A stretch of 64,000 nt of DNA from Candidatus Corynebacterium faecigallinarum (lineage in GTDB: Bacteria; Actinomycetota; Actinomycetes; Mycobacteriales; Mycobacteriaceae). Of the stretch, positions 1 through 8,600 are shown in pieces. Position 1 is the stretch's first letter, and every line of letters begins with the position of its first letter. The stretch is taken from positions 27,102-91,101 of the forward strand of contig DWVP01000005.1 in assembly GCA_019120175.1 (NCBI GenBank), given 5' to 3'. Position numbers and translations under genes: made by a program. The notes under the pieces were generated by a model that saw only the letters and a program-made list of their open reading frames with translations, had not been told where the DNA came from and searched no databases.

Positions 1-201
1 AGCCTCTGGGACCTCGCCGCTCTCGACGTCATCGTCCGCGAGGCCGGTGGCACCTTCACCTCCCTCGACGGAACACCGGGCCCGCACGAGGGCTCGGCCG
101 TGGCGTCCAACGGCCTGCTGCAGGACGCCGTGCTGTCCGCACTGGAACCCGGGGAATCATCCGGAAATCAACTGGATTCGTGTTCTCCCGCAGGCGCGTA
201 G
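1..201 (+). CDS. Inositol monophosphatase family protein (3' end only)
   Basis: The window opens inside a gene read in frame 1 and ending with TAG at 199-201; 66 residues are visible. It starts [17 protein letters not shown], which is the second metal-binding motif (WDxAA) of the Li-sensitive inositol monophosphatase superfamily, followed by the usual short C-terminal domain. Family members dephosphorylate inositol phosphates, histidinol phosphate or nucleotide bisphosphates. The substrate cannot be told because the N-terminal DPLDGT part lies outside the window. A second, different member of the superfamily (cysQ) lies at 11.1 kb. The next gene begins only 9 bases downstream. Confidence 0.75.
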   Translation, partial: SLWDLAALDVIVREAGGTFTSLDGTPGPHEGSAVASNGLLQDAVLSALEPGESSGNQLDSCSPAGA

Positions 202-204
202 CCT
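199..204 (+). promoter_or_regulatory. Candidate -10 box for the PEP-mutase-family gene (leaderless)
   Basis: TAGCCT ends six bases before the ATG at 211, and no Shine-Dalgarno sequence is visible. This is the arrangement expected if transcription starts at or next to the start codon. The box overlaps the stop codon of the upstream gene. It is assigned only by spacing and by resemblance to TANNNT. Confidence 0.35.
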
Positions 205-210
205 TGTGTT

Positions 211-999
211 ATGAGCGCAGAGAACACCACACCACAGGAAAATCTTACGGAGAAGGCCCAACGCCTTCTTGACCTCCACCACGGCCACTCCCCGGTCGTC
301 CTACCCACCGTGTGGGACGCCTGGAGCGCCCACACCGCCGTCGACGCCGGGTTCGCCGCACTGACCGTCGGCTCCCACCCGGTCGCCGACTCCCTCGGCT
401 ACTCCGACGGCGAGAACACTCCCCTCGACCTCTACTTCGCCGCGGTCGCCCGCATCACCGGGGCCGTCGACGTGCCTGTGTCCGTGGACGTCGAGTCCGG
501 CTACGGTCTCGACGCCGCCGACCTGGTCGGCCGTGTCCTGGAAGCCGGCGCCGTCGGCGTCAACGTCGAGGACACCGTCCACTCCGACGACTCCTGCCGT
601 GCCGCCGAGGACCACGGCGCCTACATCGCGGCGATCCGCGCAGCCGCCGAGGAACACGGAGTGCACCTGGTGATCAACGGGCGCACCGACGCCTTCACCA
701 AGGACGGTGAAGACGAGGCGAAGCTGCAGGACGCCCTGAACCGGCTCGCCATCCTGGAGAAGTCCGGCGCGGACTCCCTGTACCCGGTGGGCATCCCCTC
801 CACCGCGGTGCTGACCACCATCCTCGAGACCGTCTCCACCCCGGTGAACATCACCGCCCACCCGGTCGACGGCGGCATCCCCGACGGCATCGACCTGGCC
901 ACCGCCAGCAAGCTCGGCGTGGGACGCATCTCCTTCGGCCCGCTGTTCCAGGCGTCGCTGACGGACGCCGCCGGCCCGGTGCTGGAGCGCTGGACCTGA
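211..999 (+). CDS. Isocitrate lyase/PEP mutase family enzyme
   Basis: This 262-residue TIM-barrel protein belongs to the PEP mutase/isocitrate lyase superfamily. Recognisable pieces are PTVWDAWSA near residue 32, the TVGSHPVADSLGY stretch, the Mg-binding SVDVESGYG segment near residue 90, NVEDT near residue 113 and GRTDAF near residue 155. The KKCGH cysteine signature of true isocitrate lyase is absent, so an oxaloacetate decarboxylase, phosphonopyruvate hydrolase or related C-C/C-P lyase role is more likely; the substrate is unknown. The length matches the small-subfamily members. The ATG at 211 is used because it directly follows a -10-like box. Neighbours (glycerol dehydrogenase, pgi) suggest carbon metabolism but do not fix the reaction. 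Confidence 0.85.
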   Translation: MSAENTTPQENLTEKAQRLLDLHHGHSPVVLPTVWDAWSAHTAVDAGFAALTVGSHPVADSLGYSDGENTPLDLYFAAVARITGAVDVPVSVDVESGYGLDAADLVGRVLEAGAVGVNVEDTVHSDDSCRAAEDHGAYIAAIRAAAEEHGVHLVINGRTDAFTKDGEDEAKLQDALNRLAILEKSGADSLYPVGIPSTAVLTTILETVSTPVNITAHPVDGGIPDGIDLATASKLGVGRISFGPLFQASLTDAAGPVLERWT

Positions 1000-1080
1000 G
1001 CGTCCGGGCCCCGGCACCAACCCCAGAACGAAAAAATTTCTGATCAGGGAAAACCCCAACTGAAAGGACACCAACCTACC

Positions 1081-2208
1081 GTGACCTCCATCGACCGCGT
1101 CTACACCAGCCCGTCCCGCTACGTCCAGGGCGCCGGGGTCATCGACCGCGCCGCCGGTTACCTCGCCCCGCTGGGCACCTCCCCGCTGATCATCACCGAC
1201 GACATCGTGTGGGGTATCGCCGGTGAGCAGCTCGAGAACTCGCTGAACTCCGACGAGGACACCGACCAGAACGCCACCCACGAGATCTTCGGCGGAGAAG
1301 CCTCCTACAAGGAGATCGATCGCATCTCCGAGGTCGCGTCCTCCCGTGGCTCCGACGTCATCATCGGCCTCGGCGGCGGCAAGATCATCGACACCGCCCG
1401 TGCGGTCGCCGACAAGGGCGGACTGCCGGTCGCCATCTTCCCCACCGCAGTCTCCGCGGACGCACCGACCGCCCGCGTCTCGGTGATCTACACCGACGAC
1501 GGCGTCTTCGACTCCTACCTCTTCTACGACCGCAACCCCGACCTTGTCGCCGTGGACACCACCGTCATCGCCAACGCCCCGGTGAACACCCTGCGCTCCG
1601 GCATCGGCGATGCTCTGGCCACCTCGGTGGAGGCACGCGCGGTCGCCCGGGCGAACTCCCGTCGCATGGACGACACCGCACGTCCCACCCTGGCCGGTAT
1701 CGCCCTCGCCGAGAAGTGCGAGGAGACCCTGTTCGCCTACGCCCACCAGGCTCTGCGCGACAACGAGGCACACATCGCCAGCCGCGCGCTGGAGAACATC
1801 GCCGAGGCCAACACCCTGCTGTCCGGTCTCGGGTTCGAGAACGGTGGCCTGGCCGCGGTCCACGCCATCCACAACGGGTTCACCGCGCTCTCGGGCGACA
1901 TCCACCACAAGTCGCACGGTGAGAAGGTCTCCTTCGGCATCGGCGTGCAGCTGGTCCTGGAGGGTGCCCCGAAGGAGGAGCTGGACCGCTTCATCGGCTT
2001 CCTGCAGTCGGTCGGGCTGCCGACCACGCTGGAGGAGATCAACCTGCCCGAGGTCTCCGACGAGGACCTGTTCCGCATCGCCGAACTGGCCGTGTCCCCC
2101 GACGAGACGCTGAAGCAGCTGCCCGGCGAGTACAGCGCCGCCGATGTCGTCCAGGCCATCAAGGCCGCGGACAACTACGCCCACGGCCTGAAGGAACGTA
2201 CCGCCTGA
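1081..2208 (+). CDS. gldA: Glycerol dehydrogenase family (iron-containing alcohol dehydrogenase)
   Basis: This 375-residue protein resembles GldA, which oxidises glycerol to dihydroxyacetone with NAD in the cytoplasm. It shows the nucleotide-binding GLGGGKIIDTARAVADK near residue 98, FPTAVSADAPTARVSVIYTDDG, and GIGDALATSVEARA, whose Asp is a metal ligand. Two metal-binding His regions follow, AVHAIHNG and HHKSHGEKVSFG. Length and motif order are normal for the family. The start is GTG at 1081, preceded by AAAGGA at 1063-1068, a rather long spacing. Between this gene and the previous one lies an 80-base AT-richer stretch that could hold a promoter. Other members of the family act on different polyols, so the substrate is inferred from similarity. 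Confidence 0.85.
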   Translation: MTSIDRVYTSPSRYVQGAGVIDRAAGYLAPLGTSPLIITDDIVWGIAGEQLENSLNSDEDTDQNATHEIFGGEASYKEIDRISEVASSRGSDVIIGLGGGKIIDTARAVADKGGLPVAIFPTAVSADAPTARVSVIYTDDGVFDSYLFYDRNPDLVAVDTTVIANAPVNTLRSGIGDALATSVEARAVARANSRRMDDTARPTLAGIALAEKCEETLFAYAHQALRDNEAHIASRALENIAEANTLLSGLGFENGGLAAVHAIHNGFTALSGDIHHKSHGEKVSFGIGVQLVLEGAPKEELDRFIGFLQSVGLPTTLEEINLPEVSDEDLFRIAELAVSPDETLKQLPGEYSAADVVQAIKAADNYAHGLKERTA

Positions 2209-2314
2209 GTAGGGCGTCCTGCCGACCCGTCACTCACCCCTTCGCAGCGGCAGAGCGGTATTTTCCGCTACCGTGGTGACGGAGAACACCATCAGCAGCG
2301 AAAGGGCGACACCA

Positions 2315-4018
2315 GTGACGTTCACCGTCCCGAACACCACACCCGTGACGAAAACTCCTGAATGGCAGGCTCTGGTCGCCCACGCCACACAGGCCAAGGG
2401 CACCACCATCAAGGACCTGTTCCGGGACGACCCCGGTCGCGCCGGTGACATGACCTTCGACGCTGGCCCGCTGCACGTCGACCTGTCCAAGAACCTCGCC
2501 GACGAGAACACCCTGCGCCTGCTGACCAACGTCGCACGCGCGATGGGCATCGAGAACTACCGGCAGTCCATGTTCAACGGTGAGCACATCAACACCACCG
2601 AGGACCGGGCCGTCCTGCACACCGCCCTGCGCATCCCGATCGAGCAGGACATGACCGTGGACGGGCAGGACGTCGCCGAGGACGTGCACGGCGTCCTCGG
2701 CCGGATGCGTGACCTGGCCCGCGCACTGCGCAAGGGTGACTGGCGCGGAGTCACCAACCACACCATCAAGAACGTGGTGAACATCGGCATCGGCGGCTCC
2801 GACCTGGGTCCGGCGATGGCGGCGAAGGCGCTGCGTCCCTACTGCACCGCCGGCATCACCCCCTACTTCGTGTCGAACGTCGACCCGTCGGACATCACCT
2901 CCACCCTCGACGGGCTCGACCCGGAGTCCACCCTCTTCGTGGTCTCCTCGAAGACCTTCACCACCTCCGAGACCCTCGCCAACGCCCACGCCGCGAAGCG
3001 CTGGCTGCTGCGCGAGCTGGGCCACACCGGTGTCGACGTGAAGGACGATGCGGTGGTCAAGGACGCCGTCGCCAAGCACTTCGTCGCAGTCTCCACCAAC
3101 GCCGAGGCCGTCGCCGAGTTCGGCATCGACACCCGGAACATGTTCGGTTTCTGGGACTGGGTCGGCGGCCGCTACTCGGTGGACTCCGCGATCGGCCTGT
3201 CGCTGATGGCTGCGATCGGACCGCGTGACTTCATGGAGTTCGTCGGCGGCTTCCACGAAGTGGACAACCACTTCTACTCCGAGCCGCTGGAGATGAACGT
3301 TCCCGTCCTCATGGGTCTTCTGGGGGTCTGGTACACCTCGGTGCTCGGCTCCCAGTCCCACCTGGTGCTGCCCTACTCAGACGACCTCGCGGACTTCCCG
3401 TCCTACCTGCAGCAGCTGATGATGGAGTCCAACGGTAAGTCACGGCGCCTCAACGGCGACCTGACCACCGTGGAGACCGGGGAGGTCTACTGGGGCGCTC
3501 AGGGCACCAACGGACAGCACACCTTCATGCAGCTGATCCACCAGGGCACGCACCTGATCCCGACGGACTTCATCGGCTTCGTCAACCCGCACACCGACGC
3601 CGTCGCCTCGGACGGCGAGACCAGCATGCACGACATGCTGCTGTCGAACTTCCTGGCACAGTCCCGCGTGATGGCCTTCGGCCGTGACGAGGACGAGGTG
3701 CGTGAGGCCGGTGTCGAGGAGGAGCTGGTCCCGCACAAGGTGATGCCGGGTAACCGTCCCTCGACGACGATCGTGGCCGACAAGCTGACCCCGCGGACCC
3801 TGGGCGCCCTGATCGCACTGTACGAGCACATCGCCTTCGTGCAGGGACTTGTCTGGGGCATCAACAGCTTCGACCAGTGGGGTGTGGAGCTCGGCAAGAA
3901 GCAGGCCAATGAGCTGCTGCCGAAGCTGGGTGCCAACAACGGTGGCGCGGACGTGTCCACCGGTGACTCCTCGACGGATTCGCTGACGAAGCACATCCTG
4001 CGCAACCGTCGGCGGTAG
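2315..4018 (+). CDS. pgi: Glucose-6-phosphate isomerase
   Basis: Pgi interconverts glucose 6-phosphate and fructose 6-phosphate in glycolysis and gluconeogenesis. The protein carries the conserved NIGIGGSDLGPAMAAKAL, SKTFTT, FGFWDWVGGRYSVDSAIGLS and MESNGKS segments, the LIHQGTHLIPTDFIGF region, and the C-terminal INSFDQWGVELGK signature. From GTG at 2315 it is 567 residues, a little longer than the roughly 540 of relatives. This start is preferred because GAAAGGG at 2300-2306 lies eight bases upstream. An in-frame GTG at 2273 would add 14 residues and lies eight bases after a -10-like TATTTT (2259-2264), so a leaderless longer form is possible. The gene converges on the glycosylase gene on the other strand. 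Confidence 0.96.
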   Translation: MTFTVPNTTPVTKTPEWQALVAHATQAKGTTIKDLFRDDPGRAGDMTFDAGPLHVDLSKNLADENTLRLLTNVARAMGIENYRQSMFNGEHINTTEDRAVLHTALRIPIEQDMTVDGQDVAEDVHGVLGRMRDLARALRKGDWRGVTNHTIKNVVNIGIGGSDLGPAMAAKALRPYCTAGITPYFVSNVDPSDITSTLDGLDPESTLFVVSSKTFTTSETLANAHAAKRWLLRELGHTGVDVKDDAVVKDAVAKHFVAVSTNAEAVAEFGIDTRNMFGFWDWVGGRYSVDSAIGLSLMAAIGPRDFMEFVGGFHEVDNHFYSEPLEMNVPVLMGLLGVWYTSVLGSQSHLVLPYSDDLADFPSYLQQLMMESNGKSRRLNGDLTTVETGEVYWGAQGTNGQHTFMQLIHQGTHLIPTDFIGFVNPHTDAVASDGETSMHDMLLSNFLAQSRVMAFGRDEDEVREAGVEEELVPHKVMPGNRPSTTIVADKLTPRTLGALIALYEHIAFVQGLVWGINSFDQWGVELGKKQANELLPKLGANNGGADVSTGDSSTDSLTKHILRNRRR

Positions 4019-4042
4019 GTGAACGAGCCCTGTCAGCGCGGC

Positions 4043-4897
4043 TCAGCCCGGCTGGCAGACGGGGCACCACCAGATGACGCGCTCGAGCTCGCCCTCGTCG
4101 CCGTCGGCATCGACGCCTCCGAGGAAGCTCTTGAGGATCGGTGCCCCGCACCGCCGGCAGGCTTTTTCCGCCCGGCCGAAGACGTAGTTTCCCATGCCGG
4201 GGCGCCGGTCTCCGGTGAACAGGCGCCGTGGCTCCATACGGTTCTCCCACATCACCTTGCGTGACAGGTCGAGCAGGTGGGCGGCGGTCTCCTCCGCGCC
4301 TTCCCCCTCACCTGTCGGACGGCGGGGGTCGACTCCGGCGAGGAAGCACACCTCCGCCCGGTACTCATTGCCGATCCCGGCGACGTTGCGCTGGTCCAGC
4401 AGGGCTGCGCCGATAGTGCGCTCAGGGCGGGCGAGGATGCGCTGCAGTGCTTCGTCGCGGTGAGACAGCCCGGAAGTCGCATCGGCCCAGTCGGGGGCGA
4501 GGATGTCCGGACCAAGGTGCCCGACCACTTGGTCGTAGTCTGACCGGTCGAAGAGCCGGACGAAGCCCAGGGAGTGCCCGACGACCTCGATCTCAGGGCC
4601 TCCCGTGTGCTGTGGGGCGAAACGGAGGATGGTCCGGGCGGTGTGGCCGGGGCGCCGCCACCGGGTGCCGGCGGTGTGGATCGACCAGACGCCCTCCATC
4701 TTCAGGTGGGTGTGAAGCACCCGACCGGAGAAATCGATGAAAAGGTGCTTCCCGTATGGCCAGACGTCTGTGACGGTGCGTCCTGCGAGATTCTCGGTGG
4801 CGAAGCGGGGAACGCGAATGTCGGAGCGAGTGATGGTTCGGCCCGACATCCACTGCATACGCTCGGAGAGCTGCAGGACGGAATCACCCTCTGGCAT
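4043..4897 (-). CDS. Fpg/Nei family DNA glycosylase (endonuclease VIII-like)
   Basis: This base-excision repair glycosylase/AP lyase has 284 residues. The protein starts MPEGDS, where Pro2 is the Schiff-base nucleophile and Glu3 the catalytic acid; the MPEGD start points to the Nei rather than the Fpg branch. A conserved Lys lies in WPYGKHLF, the helix-two-turn-helix contains NVAGIGNEYRAEVCF, and the C-terminal zinc finger has CRRCG and CPVC near residues 250-281. These are the features of the actinobacterial Nei2 group that removes oxidised pyrimidines. The stop is 24 bases from the pgi stop (convergent). The HAD and Lhr genes lie upstream on the same strand, so co-transcription with Lhr is possible but 95 bases separate it from the HAD gene. 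Confidence 0.92.
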   Translation of the reverse strand: MPEGDSVLQLSERMQWMSGRTITRSDIRVPRFATENLAGRTVTDVWPYGKHLFIDFSGRVLHTHLKMEGVWSIHTAGTRWRRPGHTARTILRFAPQHTGGPEIEVVGHSLGFVRLFDRSDYDQVVGHLGPDILAPDWADATSGLSHRDEALQRILARPERTIGAALLDQRNVAGIGNEYRAEVCFLAGVDPRRPTGEGEGAEETAAHLLDLSRKVMWENRMEPRRLFTGDRRPGMGNYVFGRAEKACRRCGAPILKSFLGGVDADGDEGELERVIWWCPVCQPG

Positions 4898-4992
4898 GGG
4901 TCCCCCCTTCCTGAGCTCTCTGGTGTTGACCTCTACGTTGGATTCGCTCTCACACTACTCTGCAGCCACCAAGCGGAGTCCTGCACAGTTCA

Positions 4993-5595
4993 CTACAGTT
5001 TTTCGAACAGCTCAGCCAGTGACTCGACCCGCATCGTGGCGGTCCTCGCCTCCGGCCGCTGTGACTGGATGACTCCCCACGGACCCCGACGAATATGACA
5101 GGTCAAAAGTCCTGCGTCCGCAGCAGGGACGATGTCGTTGTCGACGCGATCCCCCACATAGAGAACCTGCTCCGGTGCGCAGCCACACACGTCGACGAGC
5201 TTGGTGAAGAACTCCGGTGAAGGCTTTTCCACACCCCATCCGGTCGACGAGGCCACGAAATCCGCCGGAAGGCCCATGTCCTTGAGGAGCGACTCCGTTC
5301 TCTCCGGTTGATTGCCTGCGATGCCAACCGTGATGCCCAGGCGGCGGAGGTCTTTCAGGAACTCTGCCGCGTCCGGGTAGAGGTCCGACGCAGCGTGTTC
5401 CGGCCAGTACCGGGGTCGATCAATGCCAAGTTCGTCCCACATCTCCCGGTGGTCCCGCCCCCGCGCGATCAGCCCACCGAGCGTGGCCATGAAGGTGAAT
5501 CGAGGGACCCCGACCTGGTCGGCGAGTTCGGACCACAAGGCGGACTCGTCGACCAGTGTCTCTCCAAGATCGCACACCACCGCCGAGATCCTCAT
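4993..5595 (-). CDS. HAD family hydrolase with DLGET nucleophile motif
   Basis: This is a 200-residue haloacid dehalogenase-type hydrolase. Motif I reads VVCDLGETLVDE, so the nucleophilic Asp is present but the second Asp of the usual DxD is a Gly, a variant common in actinobacterial members annotated only as HAD hydrolase. Later motifs are visible: VGIAGNQ (motif II region), KPSPEFF with the motif III Lys, and YVGDRVDNDIVPAADAG (motif IV acidic residues). The ATG at 5595 is chosen because it places motif I at the N-terminus; a longer frame extends to 5676 but lacks conserved sequence. It follows the lhr gene on the same strand by 29 bases, so the two are probably co-transcribed. The substrate is unknown. 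Confidence 0.82.
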   Translation of the reverse strand: MRISAVVCDLGETLVDESALWSELADQVGVPRFTFMATLGGLIARGRDHREMWDELGIDRPRYWPEHAASDLYPDAAEFLKDLRRLGITVGIAGNQPERTESLLKDMGLPADFVASSTGWGVEKPSPEFFTKLVDVCGCAPEQVLYVGDRVDNDIVPAADAGLLTCHIRRGPWGVIQSQRPEARTATMRVESLAELFEKL

Positions 5596-5624
5596 GCCAC
5601 AACGGTACGGCCAAGTAACTGATA

Positions 5625-8600
5625 TCACCGCACGATCAGGCCCTTCGGTGTCAGCCGTGCGCCGGCCTCCGTCCACGCCCGGGTAGCTGCGCCGAGTGAC
5701 ATCACGTCGATCCCGTTGACCTTCTCTACTGTGACCGGTGACAGTCGCTTCGCTTCAATGGCGGCCGACAGAGCGGAGACCACCGCCTGGACGTCGCCGG
5801 GATCGACGTCCACCGGCCCGTCTCCCAGGCTCGGACGTCCGAAGGCTGTCACCGTCCTGCCCCCACGGGTGAGGTGGGCCAGCAGTCGACCATCCTGCAC
5901 CACGACCAGGGCGCCAGCGCCACGAGTCGGTCGGGCGGAGGCTCTATCGGTCGAAGCGTCAGTGCCCGCTGCCCCATTGTCCGGCCACGGCACCGCCGCG
6001 CCGAAGGGGTTCGCCGGGTCGGACGCCGCCAGCAGCACCGGTGTCGACGACTCTGCAGGTGCCGGTTCCTCCTCCATGTCGCGCAGCCGGTCGATAACCT
6101 CGCGGGAGGCGAACTGCGCCCCGCCCAGGCCGTCGACGATGTATCCGCGCAGCACGGTTCCGTTGTCCTCCCAGGCGGTCAGCATCCGGTAGGCCGCGGC
6201 GAACCCGCCTTCGGTGTGTTCGGCGACGATGGATCCGCGGGTGACCACGGCGTAGCGGTCCAGCCATGCCTCACCCCGGGCGATCGCCCGATCGGTTACG
6301 GCACCTCCGGCCGTCGGCACCAGTGACCAGCGTCCGGGCACGCCGGCATGGGCGTTCATCGCCGCCCGGCGCAACCGCACTTCCTCGGAGCGCACGGTCT
6401 GGGCGAAGGTGGTCCGCCCCATGCGCAGTCGTCGGGTGGAGCCGCGACCGGCGTTGCGTCGCGGTGCCTTGTGCACGCCCCGGTTACCCGCCGCGCTTCC
6501 GGACGCACCGCTTCCGGACGCACCGGCACCCGTAGTTCCTCGCCCGTCACCGCGGCCGGCGCCAGCAGGACGGTCAGTGAAGCCGGTACCGGCGAGCCGG
6601 GCACGGATCGGGGCGAAGGAGTCCGGCATGAGTTGACCGGCGTCGAAGAGTTCCCAGATTGCGGAATCCACCGCATCGTGGGAGGGCCTGGTTGCCGCAC
6701 CCGAAGTCGAGTCACCAGCTGCACCGGCGGCTGTACCCGCAGCTGTGCCGGAAGGATCGGCCTCACCCAGGGTCCGTTCGATCTCGGCGGCGAGGAAGGC
6801 TCCTCCCCCGCTCACCTTGTCGCGGATGACCTGGGCGACGGGACCGAGTGCCACCGGCGCGGTCAGGTTTCCTGCTGCCCCGTCCTCTGCCTCGAGATCC
6901 TCCACCAGCAGCGGCGCAAGGTCCGCGGGCAGCAGCATGATCCGTGGGTCGGTGGCCCCACCGGCACCACCGCCGACTCCGGCTCCGACAACCACGATCT
7001 CCCCACTGGCCATCAGGTCATCCAGGTCAGTGGACTGGTAGCCGGGGATGCGGGAGGGCAGCACCACGGTCTCCCAGGCACTCGCCGGCAGCGCGACCCC
7101 GGCGAGCTGTTCGATGACAGCCGGCAGGTCCTCCCGTTCGCCTATGCCGAGGGCATGCCATTCCTGTAGGAAGGACGCATAGGTCTGCGGGCTCACCGGT
7201 TCCAGTGATCCGCGGGCCTTCGCCAACGTCGCCGCCCGCAACCGTCGCAGGACACCGGCATCGACGTAGTAGTCCGCGCTGCCACTGGTTGCGCCGGCAG
7301 TGTCGGCAGTGTCGGCAGTGTCGGCAGTGTCGGCAGCGATGGTGCCGGATGTATGTGCCTCCAGCCGCCGCGCAGACACCCACCGCTTCGCCAGAGCATC
7401 CGCCGTCGCCACGCCGAGGCCGAACTCGGTGGCGATGTCGGATGCCTCGAACGGCCCGTGGGTCCGGGCCCACCGTAGGACGAGCTGGTCGACGGCATCG
7501 ACCACCCGGTCCTGCGAGGCGGCGACCCCGGGCGGTACCGGGATGCCGAGGCCGTCGCGCAGCAGGGCCGCGTCCTCCACGACCGCCCAGCGCAGCGTCC
7601 CACCGACCTTGACCTCACAGACCCGGCGCGGAATCACCGCGCGTACCTCGGCAAGGATCGCGTCCGGACCACTGCCGCGAATTCCATCCGAGGCCGCTGT
7701 TGCTATCGAGGACCCCGAAGCTGCCGGGGTCGCCGGGGTCGCCGACGGATCGATCCGTCGTGCCACCTCCTCGGGCGTCAACGGGCCCAGGGCGCGCAGC
7801 ATGTCCACGACCTGTTCCGCCGAGCGAGCCTGTCGCCCGGAGGCCAGCCACTGCAGGGAGGCGACGATCTCCTCGACCACGGCCGGGTCCAGCTCCAGAC
7901 CCTCACCTCGTTGGCCCAGTACGGCGGCCAGCAGGGCGGGGTCCACAGACAAAGCAGCGGCCCGCTCTGCGGAGTCACCCTCGTAGAGGAAGGCTCCGGT
8001 GTAGCTGAACAGCAGGGACTCGGCGAACGCGGAGGGTGCGTCGGTGGTGATCTCGGCGACGCGCATCCGCCGGGACCCCACCGCACCGACGACCTTCTCC
8101 AAGGCAGGCAGGTCGTAGACGTCGCGCAGGCATTCGCGCATGGTCTCCACCATCACCGGGAACTCCGGGTGCGGCCGGGCGATGTCCAGCAGTTGGGAGG
8201 CACGCTGTCGCTGCTGCCACAGGGGTTGGCGTTTGCCGGGGTTACGCCGCGGCAGCAGCAGGGACCGGGCGGCACACTCGCGGAACCGTCCGGCGAACAG
8301 TGCGGAGGAGCCCACCGCATCGGTGACCTCGTTGACCACCGGGGCGGTGTCCACGGAGCCGCCGCTGCCTGTGTCCTGAACACCGCCGGCACCACCGGTG
8401 AGCAGTTCCACACCCGGCGGGTCCTCGGTGTACGGCAGGCGCAGGACGATACCGTCGTCCCCGGCCACCGCCATCGCGTCGATACCGGAGTGCCGCGACA
8501 GGGTCGCCCCGATCGCCAACGCCCACGGTGCATTGACCGAGCGTCCCCACGGGGTGTGCACGACCACCCGCCAGTCGCCGACCTCGTCGTGGAAACGTTC

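Noticed and set aside
301-2184. 627-codon open frame on the minus strand opposite the PEP-mutase and gldA genes
   Set aside because: It lies antisense to two clear enzymes, shows no domain, and is biased toward Gly, Val and Asp as expected for the complement of high-GC coding sequence.
5596-5676. 27-residue N-terminal extension of the HAD hydrolase
   Set aside because: It overlaps the lhr stop region, has no conserved sequence, and would push motif I away from the N-terminus.
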